64,000 nucleotides of DNA from Pseudomonas sp. LS1212 (GCF_024741815.1 NZ_CP102951.1:1091001-1155000); one strand, 5' to 3'. Shown: positions 1-11,459, numbered from the stretch's first letter. Numbers and translations are program-made. The notes: generated by a model from the sequence alone, not told the origin.

Positions 1-842
1 CAGTTGTGGAAGGCCGGCAGGCAGTGCATGAACTTGGTACGCGGGTTGCCGGTGGCTTTCATCAGCTCGGCATTGACCTGGTAGGGCAGCAGTTGCTGGA
101 TGCGTTCGGCCCAGGCTTCGACGGGCTCGCCCATCGAGACCCACACGTCGGTGTGGATGAAGTCGACGCCCTTGACCGCAGCTTTCGGGTCTTCGGTCAG
201 GGTGATGCGTGCACCGCTTTCCTCTGCGTATTTTTTGCAGCGAGCCACCAGGTCGTCGTGGGGCCAGAGGGCCTTGGGCGCGCAAATACGCACGTCCATG
301 CCCAGCTTGGCGCCCACCAGCAGCAGCGAGTTACCCATATTGTTGCGGGCATCGCCCAGGTAGGCGTAGCTGATTTCGTGGATCGGTTTGTCGGCGTGCT
401 CACGCATGGTCAGGACGTCGGCGATCATCTGGGTCGGGTGATATTCGTCGGTCAGGCCGTTGAACACCGGGACACCGGCAAACTTGGCCAGTTCTTCGAC
501 GATTTCCTGCTTGAAGCCACGGTATTCGATGGCGTCGTACATGCGCCCGAGCACCCGGGCGGTATCCTTCATGCTTTCCTTGTGGCCGATCTGCGAGGAG
601 TTCGGGTCGATGTAAGTGACGTTGGCGCCCTGGTCATAGGCGGCCACTTCGAAGGCGCAACGGGTGCGGGTAGAGGTTTTTTCAAAGATCAGCGCAATGT
701 TGTTGCCCTTGAGGTGTTGCTGTTCGGTGCCGGTGTACTTGGCGCGCTTGAGGTCGCGCGACAGGTCGAGCAGGTAACGCAATTCGCGAGGGGTGTGGTG
801 TTCCAGGCTCAGCAAACTACGGTTGTGGATGTTGAACGCCAT
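1..842 (-). CDS. arcB: Catabolic ornithine carbamoyltransferase, 3' end cut by window edge
   Basis: ArcB phosphorolyses citrulline to ornithine and carbamoyl phosphate in the cytoplasm, the second step of the arginine deiminase pathway. Translation on the minus strand from the ATG at 842 gives MAFNIHNRSLLSLEHHTP, with the carbamoyl-phosphate motif STRTR near residue 57 and the HCLPAF motif close to the window edge. About 280 of the usual 336 residues are present; the rest lies left of position 1. An AAGGAG ribosome site precedes the start. It is the third gene of an arcD-arcA-arcB order, which is why I call the catabolic enzyme rather than anabolic ArgF; arcC (carbamate kinase) is expected just outside the window. 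Confidence 0.96.
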   Translation of the reverse strand, partial: MAFNIHNRSLLSLEHHTPRELRYLLDLSRDLKRAKYTGTEQQHLKGNNIALIFEKTSTRTRCAFEVAAYDQGANVTYIDPNSSQIGHKESMKDTARVLGRMYDAIEYRGFKQEIVEELAKFAGVPVFNGLTDEYHPTQMIADVLTMREHADKPIHEISYAYLGDARNNMGNSLLLVGAKLGMDVRICAPKALWPHDDLVARCKKYAEESGARITLTEDPKAAVKGVDFIHTDVWVSMGEPVEAWAERIQQLLPYQVNAELMKATGNPRTKFMHCLPAFHN

Positions 843-856
843 GATGGATCTCCTTG

Positions 857-998
857 CCCGACACTGTGAAAGCTACTGCGCTTGGAAATACTGCGTTAAA
901 AACAGGCTCGGAATGCTCATTTACAACCAGTAAACTCCGCTTCCTCGCCTGTTTTTGCCTTGTCTTTCCTGCGCTCGCTACGCTTTCACAGCGTCGGG
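857..998. repeat. Long imperfect inverted repeat between arcA and arcB
   Basis: The arcA-arcB gap is almost wholly a fold-back element. The outer arms CCCGACACTGTGAAAGC (857-873) and its near-perfect complement (982-998) pair with one mismatch. A second perfect block AAAAACAGGC (898-907) pairs with 947-956, and weaker pairing continues inward. In the arc mRNA this would form a tall hairpin that could stabilise or process the transcript. It could equally be a dispersed intergenic repeat that landed here. Confidence 0.75.
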
Positions 999-1019
999 TC
1001 GTAGTAAGTCAAAAGTTAA

Positions 1020-2276
1020 TTAATAGTCGATCGGGTCGCGGATGATCGGGCAGGTCATGCAGTGACCGCCGCCGCGACCCCGGCCCAGTTCGCCGGCGCT
1101 GATGGTGATGACTTCGATGCCGGCCTTGCGCAGCAGGGTATTGGTGGAGGTGTTGCGGTCATAGCCGATCACCACGCCTGGCTCCACGGCCACCACGTTG
1201 TTGCCGTCGTCCCACTGTTCACGCTCGGCGGCGAAGGCGTTGCCGCCGGTTTCCACGACGCGCAGTTTTTTCAGGTTCAGTGCAGCGGCCACGGTGTCGA
1301 TGAAGTTGGTTTTTTCGCGGCGGATATCGATGCCATGGGGTTTGCTTTCATCGGGGCGCAGGGTGAAGGCGACGATCTGGCTCACCACTTCCGGGAATAC
1401 CGTGACCAGGTCGCGGTCGCAGAAGCTGAATACGGTGTCCAGGTGCATCGCGGCGCGGGATTTTGGCAGGCCGGCGACGATGACGCGCTCGACCGCCTTG
1501 TGCCTGAACAGGTTCTGCGCCAGTTGGCCGATGGCCTGGTGCGAGGTGCGCTCGCCCATGCCGATCAGGACTACACCGTTGCCGATCGGCATGACGTCGC
1601 CGCCTTCAAGGGTGGCGGCGCCGTGATCCTTGTCCGGGTCGCCGTACCAGACCTGGAAGTCGGCGTTGGTGAATTGCGGGTGGAACTTGTAGATGGCGCT
1701 GGTCAACAGGGTTTCCTGGCGACGGGCTGGCCAGTACATGGGGTTCAGGGTCACGCCACCGTAGATCCAGCAGGTGGTGTCACGGGTGAACTGGGTATTG
1801 GGCAACGGTGGCAGGATGAAGCTGGAGTGGCCGAGGAAGTCGCGGAACATTTTGATGGTCTCGCCACCGAAAGAATCGGGCAGATCATCGGCTGCCACAC
1901 CGCCAATCAGGAACTCGGCAATCTTGCGCGGCTCCAGGCTGCGCAACCAGGCGCTGACTTCCTGCACCAGGCCGATACCCACCTGGTTCGGGGTGACCTT
2001 GCGTTCCAGGATCCAGTCCAGTGCTTCGGGCTGGGCAACGATGTCCGTTAACAGGTTGTGCATTTCCACCACCTCGATGCCACGCTCGCGCATCTTGGTG
2101 ACGAAGTCGAAGTGATCGCGCTTGGCCTGGGCGACCCAGAGTACATCGTCGAACAGCAATTCATCGCAGTTGTTCGGGGTCAGGCGCTGGTGCGACAGGC
2201 CAGGAGAGCAAACCATCACTTTACGAAGTTTGCCGGCTTCGGAATGCACGCCGTATTTAACTTTTTCCGTGGACAT
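1020..2276 (-). CDS. arcA: Arginine deiminase
   Basis: ArcA hydrolyses arginine to citrulline and ammonia, the first step of the pathway that yields ATP when oxygen is short. The 418-residue length is normal for the family. Guanidino-hydrolase motifs are visible: FTRDTTCW mid-protein, EGGDV, and the C-terminal GGGHCMTCP block that carries the catalytic cysteine. I chose the ATG at 2276 (MSTEKVKYGVHSEAGK) over an upstream in-frame ATG because GGAGGA sits at the right distance and the known family start matches. It lies between arcD (43 bp upstream of the chosen start) and arcB. Confidence 0.97.
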   Translation of the reverse strand: MSTEKVKYGVHSEAGKLRKVMVCSPGLSHQRLTPNNCDELLFDDVLWVAQAKRDHFDFVTKMRERGIEVVEMHNLLTDIVAQPEALDWILERKVTPNQVGIGLVQEVSAWLRSLEPRKIAEFLIGGVAADDLPDSFGGETIKMFRDFLGHSSFILPPLPNTQFTRDTTCWIYGGVTLNPMYWPARRQETLLTSAIYKFHPQFTNADFQVWYGDPDKDHGAATLEGGDVMPIGNGVVLIGMGERTSHQAIGQLAQNLFRHKAVERVIVAGLPKSRAAMHLDTVFSFCDRDLVTVFPEVVSQIVAFTLRPDESKPHGIDIRREKTNFIDTVAAALNLKKLRVVETGGNAFAAEREQWDDGNNVVAVEPGVVIGYDRNTSTNTLLRKAGIEVITISAGELGRGRGGGHCMTCPIIRDPIDY

Positions 2277-2309
2277 TTCTGATTTCCTCCAAAGATTCAA
2301 AGACGGGTG

Positions 2310-3737
2310 TTACAGCGTTAAAAAGCCGTCATACAGGCCATAGGCCGCGACCAGCGCGCCAACGACCACAGCGGCAAATATCAATTTCTCCACGTTGGTA
2401 AAAATCGGTTGGCCGAGCTCGCGTTTGGCTTTGGCGAAGAGGATCGCGCCAGGGGCATAGAGCAGGGCGGACAAAAGCAGGTATTTGACCCCGCCGGCAT
2501 AGATCAGCCAGATCGCGTAGATTAGGGCGATAGCGCCGATGAACAGGTCTTTCTTGCGTTCGGCCAGGGCTTGCTCGTAGGTCTCGGCACGCACCGCGAG
2601 CAGGAAGGCATAAGCCGCCGACCACAGGTAAGGCACCAGGATCATTGAGGTGGCGAGGTAGATCAGCGACAGGTAGGTACTGGCCGAGAACAGGGTGATG
2701 ATCAGGAAGATCTGCACCATGGCGTTGGTCAGCCACAGGGCGTTGACCGGTACCTGGTTGGCGTTTTCCTTGCGCAGGAATTGCGGCATGGTGTGGTCTT
2801 TGGCGGCGGCGAACATGATCTCTGCACATAGCAGTACCCATGACAGCAGCGCACCGACCAGCGAGATGATCAAGCCGACGCTGATCAGCACGGCCCCCCA
2901 GTGGCCGACCACATGCTCAAGCACGGCCGCCATCGACGGGTTCTGCAGCTTGGCCAGTTCCGGCTGGGTCATGATGCCCAGCGAGAGCACGTTGACCAGC
3001 ACCAGGAACAGCAAGACGGTGATGAAGCCGATCACGGTGGCCTTGCCGACGTCCGAGCGTTTTTCGGCGCGTGCCGAGAAGATGCTCGCGCCTTCGATCC
3101 CGATGAACACCCAGACGGTCACCAGCATCATGTTGCGCACCTGGTTCATCACGCTGCCCAGGTCGGGGTTTTTAAGGCCCCAGATGTCGGCGGTGAAGAT
3201 ATCCAGCTTGAATGCGAACAGGGCGATCAGAACGAAAAGAGCCAGCGGTACGACCTTGGCCACGGTGGTGACCAGGTTGATGAAGGCCGCCTCCTTGATC
3301 CCGCGCAGCACCAGGAAGTGTACGGCCCAGAGCAGCACCGAAGCGCCGATGATGGCCGCCACGGTATTGCCTTCGCCGAAGATCGGGAAGAAATACCCCA
3401 GGGTACTGAACAGCAGGACGAAGTAGCCGACGTTGCCCAGCCAGGCGCTGATCCAATAGCCCCAGGCCGACGAAAAACCCATGTAATCGCCGAACCCGGC
3501 CTTGGCGTAGGCATATACCCCGCCATCAAGGTCGGGTTTGCGATTGGCCAGGGTCTGGAACACGAAAGCGAGGGTCAACATACCAATAGCGGTAATGCCC
3601 CAACCGATGAGAACAGCCCCGACGTCAGCACTGGCGGCCATGTTTTGCGGCAGCGAAAAAATCCCGCCGCCAATCATCGAACCCACTACCAGGGCGACTA
3701 ATGCGCCAAGCCGTAGTTTTTCGGGAGATTCCGACAT
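2310..3737 (-). CDS. arcD: Arginine/ornithine antiporter
   Basis: ArcD is an inner-membrane exchanger that brings in arginine and exports ornithine, so the deiminase pathway needs no energy for transport. The 475-residue protein is almost continuous hydrophobic helices (about 12-13). It opens with the APC-superfamily signature VGSMIGGGIFSLPQ near residue 18 and has the conserved WVFIGIEGASIFSARA segment in the middle. It is the first gene of arcDAB(C). The ATG at 3737 has a GGAG site upstream. The candidate ANR-dependent promoter lies about 25-75 bp before the start. Confidence 0.97.
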   Translation of the reverse strand: MSESPEKLRLGALVALVVGSMIGGGIFSLPQNMAASADVGAVLIGWGITAIGMLTLAFVFQTLANRKPDLDGGVYAYAKAGFGDYMGFSSAWGYWISAWLGNVGYFVLLFSTLGYFFPIFGEGNTVAAIIGASVLLWAVHFLVLRGIKEAAFINLVTTVAKVVPLALFVLIALFAFKLDIFTADIWGLKNPDLGSVMNQVRNMMLVTVWVFIGIEGASIFSARAEKRSDVGKATVIGFITVLLFLVLVNVLSLGIMTQPELAKLQNPSMAAVLEHVVGHWGAVLISVGLIISLVGALLSWVLLCAEIMFAAAKDHTMPQFLRKENANQVPVNALWLTNAMVQIFLIITLFSASTYLSLIYLATSMILVPYLWSAAYAFLLAVRAETYEQALAERKKDLFIGAIALIYAIWLIYAGGVKYLLLSALLYAPGAILFAKAKRELGQPIFTNVEKLIFAAVVVGALVAAYGLYDGFLTL

Positions 3738-3762
3738 TGCGATACTCCATCCAGGAGAAGTG

Positions 3763-3811
3763 AGGCATCAGAATAAGTCGTGTGGATAACTCAATTGCTG
3801 ACTTGGATCAG
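3763..3811 (-). promoter_or_regulatory. Candidate ANR-dependent arcD promoter
   Basis: On the minus strand CTGATCCAAGTCAG (3798-3811) is a dyad matching 7 of 10 fixed bases of the ANR/FNR consensus TTGAT-N4-ATCAA. A TATTCT -10 element lies at 3770-3775. If transcription starts near 3763 the box is centred about 41.5 bp upstream, the usual class II activator position. The ANR-controlled arc promoter of P. aeruginosa is established; the assignment here is by pattern. Confidence 0.65.
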
Positions 3812-4211
3812 TTCTGTGCGATATTCCGTTTTGAATGTAATAACTGAAAGTATTGCGCTGTAATGACAGCAGGGGCGCGACAATCCTTGTGCGCTGGTCC
3901 CTCCATGTGCTTTTAGAGCTTTCACTCATAGGCTGCGATCTTTGAAGCTAGTCCCTTTTTTGGGAATCGCCAATTTTTTGAGAAAAATTCTTGTTGGGCT
4001 GAAAGAGTTATATCTAACTCACTGTTTAGTTCGTGCCTAATAGACGGGCTAGTTATGAGGCATTGACCAATCAGGGATATTTATAATAAACGCCAGTCGT
4101 CGATTAGATGTATTCGCCAGTGCGACATGACATTCCAAAAACATGGACTTGTGGGGGCAGGACATGTCCGAACAAGGACAGAAAAAACTCAGTGCGCAGA
4201 CCAAAAGGATC
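3812..4211. other. Non-coding gap between arc promoter and chemoreceptor gene
   Basis: I find no supported gene here. Short open frames on both strands around 4050-4300 have no family resemblance and no good ribosome site. The stretch is relatively AT-rich (3830-4090), as expected for regulatory DNA upstream of arcD. Confidence 0.5.
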
Positions 4212-4231
4212 GGCCCTCCGAATGGAGGGCC
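4212..4231 (-). terminator. Hairpin terminator after the chemoreceptor gene
   Basis: GGCCCTCC-gaat-GGAGGGCC is a perfect 8-bp stem 26 bp beyond the stop codon at 4258. On the minus strand it is followed within a few bases by a short T run (CCTTTTGG), so termination of the chemoreceptor transcript is plausible although the T tract is weak. Confidence 0.65.
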
Positions 4232-4257
4232 ATTCCACAATAATTGTGTGCGTCAGG

Positions 4258-6396
4258 TCAAACCCTGAACTGATCCATCAGCTTCATTTGCCGCGATGAC
4301 AGGGCGTTGAGCTGGCTGCTCACCTGGGCCGATTCGGCGGCCTGGCCAGTCAAGGTTTCGGTGACGCTGCGGATGGCCGAGACATTGCGGTTGACCTCTT
4401 CGGCCACCGCACTTTGTTGCTCGGCGGCACTGGCGATCTGCAGGTTCATGTCGCTGATCACCGTTACCGCTTCACTGATCCGGTCCAGTGCCTGCACCGC
4501 TTGATGGATCTGGCCGGCATTGCTCTGAGCCTTGGCATGGCTCGAATGCATGGTGGCAACCACGCCACGGGTGTTGTTCTGGATCCGCTCGATCACCAGG
4601 CGAATTTCCTCCACCGAGTCCTGGGTGCGTTTGGCCAGGTTGCGCACTTCATCGGCCACCACCGCGAAGCCGCGTCCGCTTTCACCGGCGCGGGCGGCCT
4701 CGATGGCAGCGTTGAGGGCCAGCAGGTTGGTTTGCTCGGCAATGCTGCGGATCACTTCCAGCACCGAACCGATCTGCTCGCTGTTGACCGCCAGCGCCTC
4801 GACTTCGCCGACGGCCTTGCTGACTTCATTGGCCAGCAATGTGATGTCGTGGGTACTGCGCTCGATGATGGCCATCCCGTCCTTGGCCGATTGATCTGCG
4901 CCACGGGCGGCGGTGGCAGCGCTCGATGCACTGTTGGCGACATCATGGGCGGTGGCGCTCATCTCGTTGGAAGCGGTCGCTACCTGATCGATCTCACGGA
5001 ACTGGATCTGCATGCCATCGCTGGTCTGGCGGGCGATTTCCGAAGACTGGTCGGCGGTCGCCTGCGCTTCGGTGATGCTCTTCTTGATCTGGGCGATGAT
5101 CGGTTGCAGCTTGTCCAGGAAGCGGTTGAACCAGCTGACCAGTTCACCCAATTCGTCCTGCTTGTGGTACTGCAGGCGTTGGGTCAGGTCGCCGTCGCCG
5201 CTGGCAATGGCCTTGAGCATGGCCGCGACTTGATCGATCGGCCGGGTGACGCCTGATGCCGTCAGCCACATCAGCAACAGACCGGCCAGCCCCGCAAAGG
5301 CGGCGATCAGCAGTGCCTTGAGGGTACCGCTGGTTTGCGCGGCGTCGAGAATGGCCTGCAGTTTGTCGGCATCGGCCAGCAGCACCTGTTCGGGCAGCTC
5401 GATGATGACCCCCCACGGCTTTGCGCCGGCAATCGGTGTAACCGGATGCACGGCGCGAATCATATTGCCTTGCTTGACAATCTGCGGGCCGCTGGCGCTG
5501 AGCGCTTGCTGAAGTGCCCTGGCGTTGTTGCCCAGTGCTTGATCGAGGCTTTTACTGACCTTGCTGGCGTCGTCGCTGATGGCTGCCAACAGGCCGGTCC
5601 CGGAAACGATCAGCATGTGCCCGGCGCCGTTGAACAGTTCGCGCTGGGAAGCGCTGGCCGAGGCCTGCAGCGAGTCCAGCGACAGGTCCACGCCCACCAC
5701 CGCGAGGACTTTGCCATCGACCATCAGCGGTACGGCGATGGTGGTCATCAGCATCTGCTTGCCGCCGACGGTGTCGGAGTAGGGTTCCAGCAGGCAGGGC
5801 CGGGCGCTGGTTTTCGCGCAGGTGTACCAGATGTTGTAGGGGGTGCCGCTGAGGTTTACATCGGTCTTGTTCAGGTCTTCTTCGACAATGAGGGTGTTCT
5901 TGCCCTGGCCGCCTGCGCGGCTCCAGTAGCTGGAGAAACGACCGATATCGTTGCCGCCGCGCTTGGCATCGTTGATGAATTCGCTGTCCTTGCCATCCAG
6001 CGCATTGGGCTCGAAGGCCAGCCAGATGCCGAGCACGCCACTGTTGCGCTCGAACGTGGTTTTCAGACTCTGGTTGATTTCTTCGCGAAGGGCGGCGGCA
6101 TCCATCGAGCGGGTCTGGCCCAGGGTATGCAGGTCGCGAACCTGATCGCTCAAGGCGGTAATCAGCAACAGGCTTTCGCTGAAGGTTTTCTGCATCGATA
6201 CGGCTTTCTCGGCGGCCTTGGCCTGTAACAGGCTCTGGACGCTCTGGGTCAGCATTTGCGTGCTGGCATCGCCGACCATTCGATCGTTCTGTTGGGTCTG
6301 ATAGAGGTTCATCCCGACCACCAGGGCCACCACGCCGAGCAGGCAGAGGCCGGACAACAGGACGATTTTCAGGCGAATCGAAAGCTTGTCGAACAT
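4258..6396 (-). CDS. Methyl-accepting chemotaxis protein with dCache sensor
   Basis: A transmembrane chemoreceptor that senses a periplasmic ligand and controls CheA. Layout of the 712 residues: TM1 about 10-30, a large periplasmic double-Cache region about 40-345, TM2 about 360-380, HAMP about 381-433, then the cytoplasmic methyl-accepting signalling domain. The conserved hairpin tip contains EQTNLLALNAAIEAARAGE. The ligand is unknown. The Cache part has WYTCAK and YSDTVGGKQMLMTT segments of the type that line the pocket in amino-acid or amine sensors, but this does not identify the ligand. It appears to be a single-gene unit ending in a hairpin. No pentapeptide CheR tether is seen at the C terminus (ends KLMDQFRV). 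Confidence 0.93.
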   Translation of the reverse strand: MFDKLSIRLKIVLLSGLCLLGVVALVVGMNLYQTQQNDRMVGDASTQMLTQSVQSLLQAKAAEKAVSMQKTFSESLLLITALSDQVRDLHTLGQTRSMDAAALREEINQSLKTTFERNSGVLGIWLAFEPNALDGKDSEFINDAKRGGNDIGRFSSYWSRAGGQGKNTLIVEEDLNKTDVNLSGTPYNIWYTCAKTSARPCLLEPYSDTVGGKQMLMTTIAVPLMVDGKVLAVVGVDLSLDSLQASASASQRELFNGAGHMLIVSGTGLLAAISDDASKVSKSLDQALGNNARALQQALSASGPQIVKQGNMIRAVHPVTPIAGAKPWGVIIELPEQVLLADADKLQAILDAAQTSGTLKALLIAAFAGLAGLLLMWLTASGVTRPIDQVAAMLKAIASGDGDLTQRLQYHKQDELGELVSWFNRFLDKLQPIIAQIKKSITEAQATADQSSEIARQTSDGMQIQFREIDQVATASNEMSATAHDVANSASSAATAARGADQSAKDGMAIIERSTHDITLLANEVSKAVGEVEALAVNSEQIGSVLEVIRSIAEQTNLLALNAAIEAARAGESGRGFAVVADEVRNLAKRTQDSVEEIRLVIERIQNNTRGVVATMHSSHAKAQSNAGQIHQAVQALDRISEAVTVISDMNLQIASAAEQQSAVAEEVNRNVSAIRSVTETLTGQAAESAQVSSQLNALSSRQMKLMDQFRV

Positions 6397-6537
6397 AAGG
6401 ATTCTCGCGAATGGGCGGGCCGGGTGAAAAACCGGACACGCATGCCCGGTACGCCAGATCCATTCAGCGCTAACGGCTTATCGGCTTGTAGGACAATTTC
6501 GTTAGTTTTATTTGACAGGCGGTCGTTCGCTCATTGT

Positions 6538-7539
6538 TTATTGAGCGTTGCACAGGGCCAGGCAGTTATCCAGCATGCGGTTGGAGAAGCCCCACTCGTT
6601 GTCGTACCAGGCCAGTACCTTCAGCATTTTGCCGTTGGCTTTGGTGTGGTTAGCGTCAAATATCGATGACAGCGGGTTCTGATTGAAGTCGCAGGAGACC
6701 AGCGGCAGTGTGTTGTAGCCGAGGATCTTCGAGTGTTGGCTGGCTTCCTTGAACAGCGCGTTGACCTCGTCGGCGCTGGCTTCGCGCTTGAGGTTTACGG
6801 TCAGGTCGACCAGCGAGACGTTGACCACCGGCACCCGAACGGCCATGCCGGTCAGTTTGCCGGCCAGTTCCGGCAATACCAGGCCGACGGCTTCGGCCGC
6901 GCCGGTCTTGCTCGGGATCATCGACTGGGTGGCCGAACGCGCGCGGAACGGGTCGCTGTGGTGAACGTCGATGAGGCTCTGGTCATTGGTATAGGCATGG
7001 ATGGTGGTCATCAGCCCTTGCTCGATGCCCCACTCGCGATTCAACACCTGGGCTACGGGGGCCAGGCAGTTGGTGGTGCAGGAGGCGTTTGAAATGATCT
7101 GGTGCGACTGGCGCAGAATATCGTGGTTGACCCCATAGACCACTGTCGCATCGGCACCCTTGGCCGGTGCCGAGATAATGACTTTGCGTGCGCCGGCCGT
7201 AATATGGGCCGCTGCCTTGGCCCGATCGGTGAACAGACCGGTGCATTCGAACACCACATCGATGGCTTCGGCCTTCCACGGCAGGTCGGCGGGGTGACGG
7301 ATGGTGCTGACCGCAATACGGTCGCCATTGACCGTCAGGCTCTCCTGGTCGAACTCCACATTGGCGTCGAAAATCCCATGAACACTGTCGTACTTGAGCA
7401 GGTGAGCGTTGATCGCACTGTCACCCAGATCGTTGATCGCGACGACCTGCAGGTCTTGACGGTAGCCTTGGGTATACAGTGCGCGAAGGACGTTGCGGCC
7501 AATGCGGCCAAAGCCATTGATTGCGATGCGAAGGGTCAT
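6538..7539 (-). CDS. gap: Glyceraldehyde-3-phosphate dehydrogenase, type I
   Basis: Oxidises and phosphorylates glyceraldehyde 3-phosphate using NAD+, here downstream of the Entner-Doudoroff aldolase. The protein (333 aa) starts MTLRIAINGFGRIGRN with the Rossmann nucleotide site. The catalytic motif NASCTTNC is near residue 150, and the C terminus carries WYDNEWGFSNR. I chose the ATG at 7539; an upstream in-frame ATG at 7578 would add 13 non-family residues. The gene diverges from edd, the usual arrangement in Pseudomonas, and shares its promoter region and the HexR operator at 7607. Confidence 0.97.
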   Translation of the reverse strand: MTLRIAINGFGRIGRNVLRALYTQGYRQDLQVVAINDLGDSAINAHLLKYDSVHGIFDANVEFDQESLTVNGDRIAVSTIRHPADLPWKAEAIDVVFECTGLFTDRAKAAAHITAGARKVIISAPAKGADATVVYGVNHDILRQSHQIISNASCTTNCLAPVAQVLNREWGIEQGLMTTIHAYTNDQSLIDVHHSDPFRARSATQSMIPSKTGAAEAVGLVLPELAGKLTGMAVRVPVVNVSLVDLTVNLKREASADEVNALFKEASQHSKILGYNTLPLVSCDFNQNPLSSIFDANHTKANGKMLKVLAWYDNEWGFSNRMLDNCLALCNAQ

Positions 7540-7606
7540 AGCAGTACCTCTGGCAGATTGTGCGAAGCCCTGTGGCAAGGGAAAACGTACGCCAAATCTG
7601 ATTTTG

Positions 7607-7621
7607 TTGTTGGAATTACAA
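7607..7621. promoter_or_regulatory. HexR operator in the gap/edd divergent promoter
   Basis: TTGTTGGAATTACAA matches the described HexR consensus TTGT-N7-ACAA exactly. It lies between gap and edd, where HexR is known to repress both transcripts in P. putida until released by 2-keto-3-deoxy-6-phosphogluconate. The hexR gene itself is at 19881-20750. Confidence 0.85.
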
Positions 7622-7801
7622 GATTATTCGTAAAAAAATAGAAAACAAGCCTTTTTAGTGGCAATATTTTATTCAATCTACAACGAGTGGCGCACCAGCC
7701 TGTTCCCGTCGAGTGAAATCGAACCCCCTGCCTTGAGCCTAGGCGGCGAATCGAATAAAGGGAAACGGCTGCAAAGGTCACGCTCATAGCCTGGAGTTCA
7801 T

Positions 7802-9624
<1,823 letters not shown>

Positions 9625-9628
<4 letters not shown>

Positions 9629-10581
9629 AACTGGCCCTGGTCGGTGACATCGGCGGGACCAACGCGCGCTTCGCGTTGTGGGAAAACGACCGCATGCACT
9701 CGGTGCAGGTGCTGGCGGTCGAGGATTACACCAACCCGGAGCAGGCGATCGGGGTTTACCTCGATCGCCTGGGCCTGGCGCGCGGTGCTATCGGCGCCGT
9801 GTGTCTGGCGGTGGCGGGGCCGGTGGATGGTGACGAGTTCCGCTTCACCAACAATCACTGGCGTCTGAGCCGCAAGGTCTTCTGCGAGGCCTTGCAGGTG
9901 GATGAGTTGTTGTTGATCAATGACTTTTCCGCCATGGCCCTGGGCATGACCCGGCTGGAGGAGGGCGAATACCGGACGGTGTGCCCTGGCATGGCGGACC
10001 CGTTGCGCCCGGCCGTGGTCATCGGCCCGGGTACTGGCCTGGGTGTCGGTACTTTACTCAACCTGGGCCAGGGCCACTGGATGGCGCTGCCGGGCGAGGG
10101 CGGGCACGTCGACTTGCCGGTGGGCACTGCGCGTGAAGCGCAAATCCGTCAGCAGATCGAAGAGCAGGTCGGCCACGTCAGTGCCGAGACCGTACTCAGT
10201 GGCGGTGGCCTGTTGCGTCTGTATCAAGCCATCTGCGCCATCGATAACCACCCGTCGACCCTGGATTCACCTGCCGAGATTACCTCGGCAGCACTGGCCG
10301 GCGATGCGCTGGCGCTGGCGGTGATCGAACAGTTCTGCCGTTTCCTCGGCCGGGTGGCGGGCAACAACGTCCTGACCCTCGGCGGGCGCGGTGGGGTGTT
10401 CATCGTCGGAGGTGTGATTCCGCGCTTCGTCGAGCTGTTCCTTGCCAGCGGCTTTGCCGAGAGCTTCGCCGACAAGGGTTGCATGAGTGGTTACTTCAAG
10501 GGCGTGCCGGTGTGGGTGGTGACTGCCCAGTACAGTGGCCTGCTTGGCGCTGGAGTGGCGTTGCAGCAAGCCTTGGCATAA
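9625..10581 (+). CDS. glk: Glucokinase
   Basis: Phosphorylates glucose imported by the GtsABCD system to glucose 6-phosphate. The 318 residues fit the bacterial ROK-independent Glk family: GDIGGTNARFALW phosphate loop at residues 7-19, LLINDFSAMALG with the catalytic aspartate, GPGTGLGVG, and GEGGHVDLP. It starts inside the edd stop codon and is followed by a strong hairpin at 10594, then gltR. Confidence 0.97.
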
Positions 10582-10593
10582 CGCTCGTTCAGA

Positions 10594-10617
10594 AATTCCC
10601 CAGCTGGCTGGGGAATT
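10594..10617 (+). terminator. Perfect inverted repeat after glk
   Basis: AATTCCCCAGC and GCTGGGGAATT form an 11-bp perfect stem 12 bp past the glk stop. There is no clear T run, so it may reduce read-through or stabilise the edd-glk mRNA end rather than terminate fully. Confidence 0.55.
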
Positions 10618-10724
10618 GTCCTGTATTCGTCTCAGTGGAAATGTATTGCGATAGCACCCTTGCAGCCAATCTCGACCTGAAGGTCTAATGGTGCAAACGG
10701 GCGCGTCGGCCCGTTCTCACAGGG

Positions 10725-11459
10725 ATGAAACCATTGAGTGCTGCCGGTAAGTCGATCCTGCTGGTCGATGACGACCAGGACATTCGCGAGCTGCTGCAAA
10801 CCTACCTGAGCCGGGCCGGCTTTCAGGTGCGTACCGTGGCTGACGGGCAAGGCTTTCGCCTGGCCCTGAACGAGGCTGCCTGCGACCTGGTGATTCTCGA
10901 CGTGATGCTGCCCGACGAAGATGGCTTCAGCCTGTGTCGCTGGGTGCGCCAGCATCCGCGCCAGGCCCAGGTGCCGATCATCATGCTCACGGCCAGTTCC
11001 GACGAAGCCGACCGGGTCATCGGCCTGGAGCTGGGGGCCGACGATTACCTGGGAAAACCCTTCAGCCCGCGCGAATTGCAGGCGCGGATCAAGGCGTTGT
11101 TGCGTCGTGCCCAATTCGCTCAGGAGCGCACGGGTGGCGAGGTGCTGGTTTTCGATGAGTGGCGTCTGGACATGGTCAGCCACCGGCTGTTCCATCTCGA
11201 TGGCGAAGAAGTGATTCTCTCCGGCGCCGATTTTGCCTTGCTCAAACTCTTTCTCGACCACCCGCAACAGATCCTTGACCGCGACACCATCGGCAACGCC
11301 ACCCGTGGCCGCGAGCCGATGCCGCTGGACCGGATTGTCGACATGGCGGTCAGCCGCCTGCGCCAGCGCCTGCGCGATACCGACAAGCCGCCGCGCTTGA
11401 TACGCACGGTACGCGGCAGCGGTTATCTGTTGGCAGCCAATGTTGTCGCCAAACACTGA
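10725..11459 (+). CDS. gltR: OmpR-type response regulator for glucose uptake
   Basis: DNA-binding response regulator paired with the next gene. Receiver domain about residues 9-125, with acidic residues at 15-17 and the phospho-acceptor Asp59 in LVILDVMLPDEDG. A winged-helix domain fills the C-terminal half and ends with the RTVRGSGYLLA motif. In Pseudomonas, GltR with GtrS controls glucose transport and related genes, and the placement between glk and the gts operon fits. The last 20 bases overlap the start of gtrS. Ribosome site is weak (CAGGG). Confidence 0.93.
   Translation: MKPLSAAGKSILLVDDDQDIRELLQTYLSRAGFQVRTVADGQGFRLALNEAACDLVILDVMLPDEDGFSLCRWVRQHPRQAQVPIIMLTASSDEADRVIGLELGADDYLGKPFSPRELQARIKALLRRAQFAQERTGGEVLVFDEWRLDMVSHRLFHLDGEEVILSGADFALLKLFLDHPQQILDRDTIGNATRGREPMPLDRIVDMAVSRLRQRLRDTDKPPRLIRTVRGSGYLLAANVVAKH

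Noticed and set aside
854..1045. 63-codon plus-strand frame between arcA and arcB
   Set aside because: It lies wholly on the inverted repeat, has no ribosome site and would be antisense to the arc mRNA.
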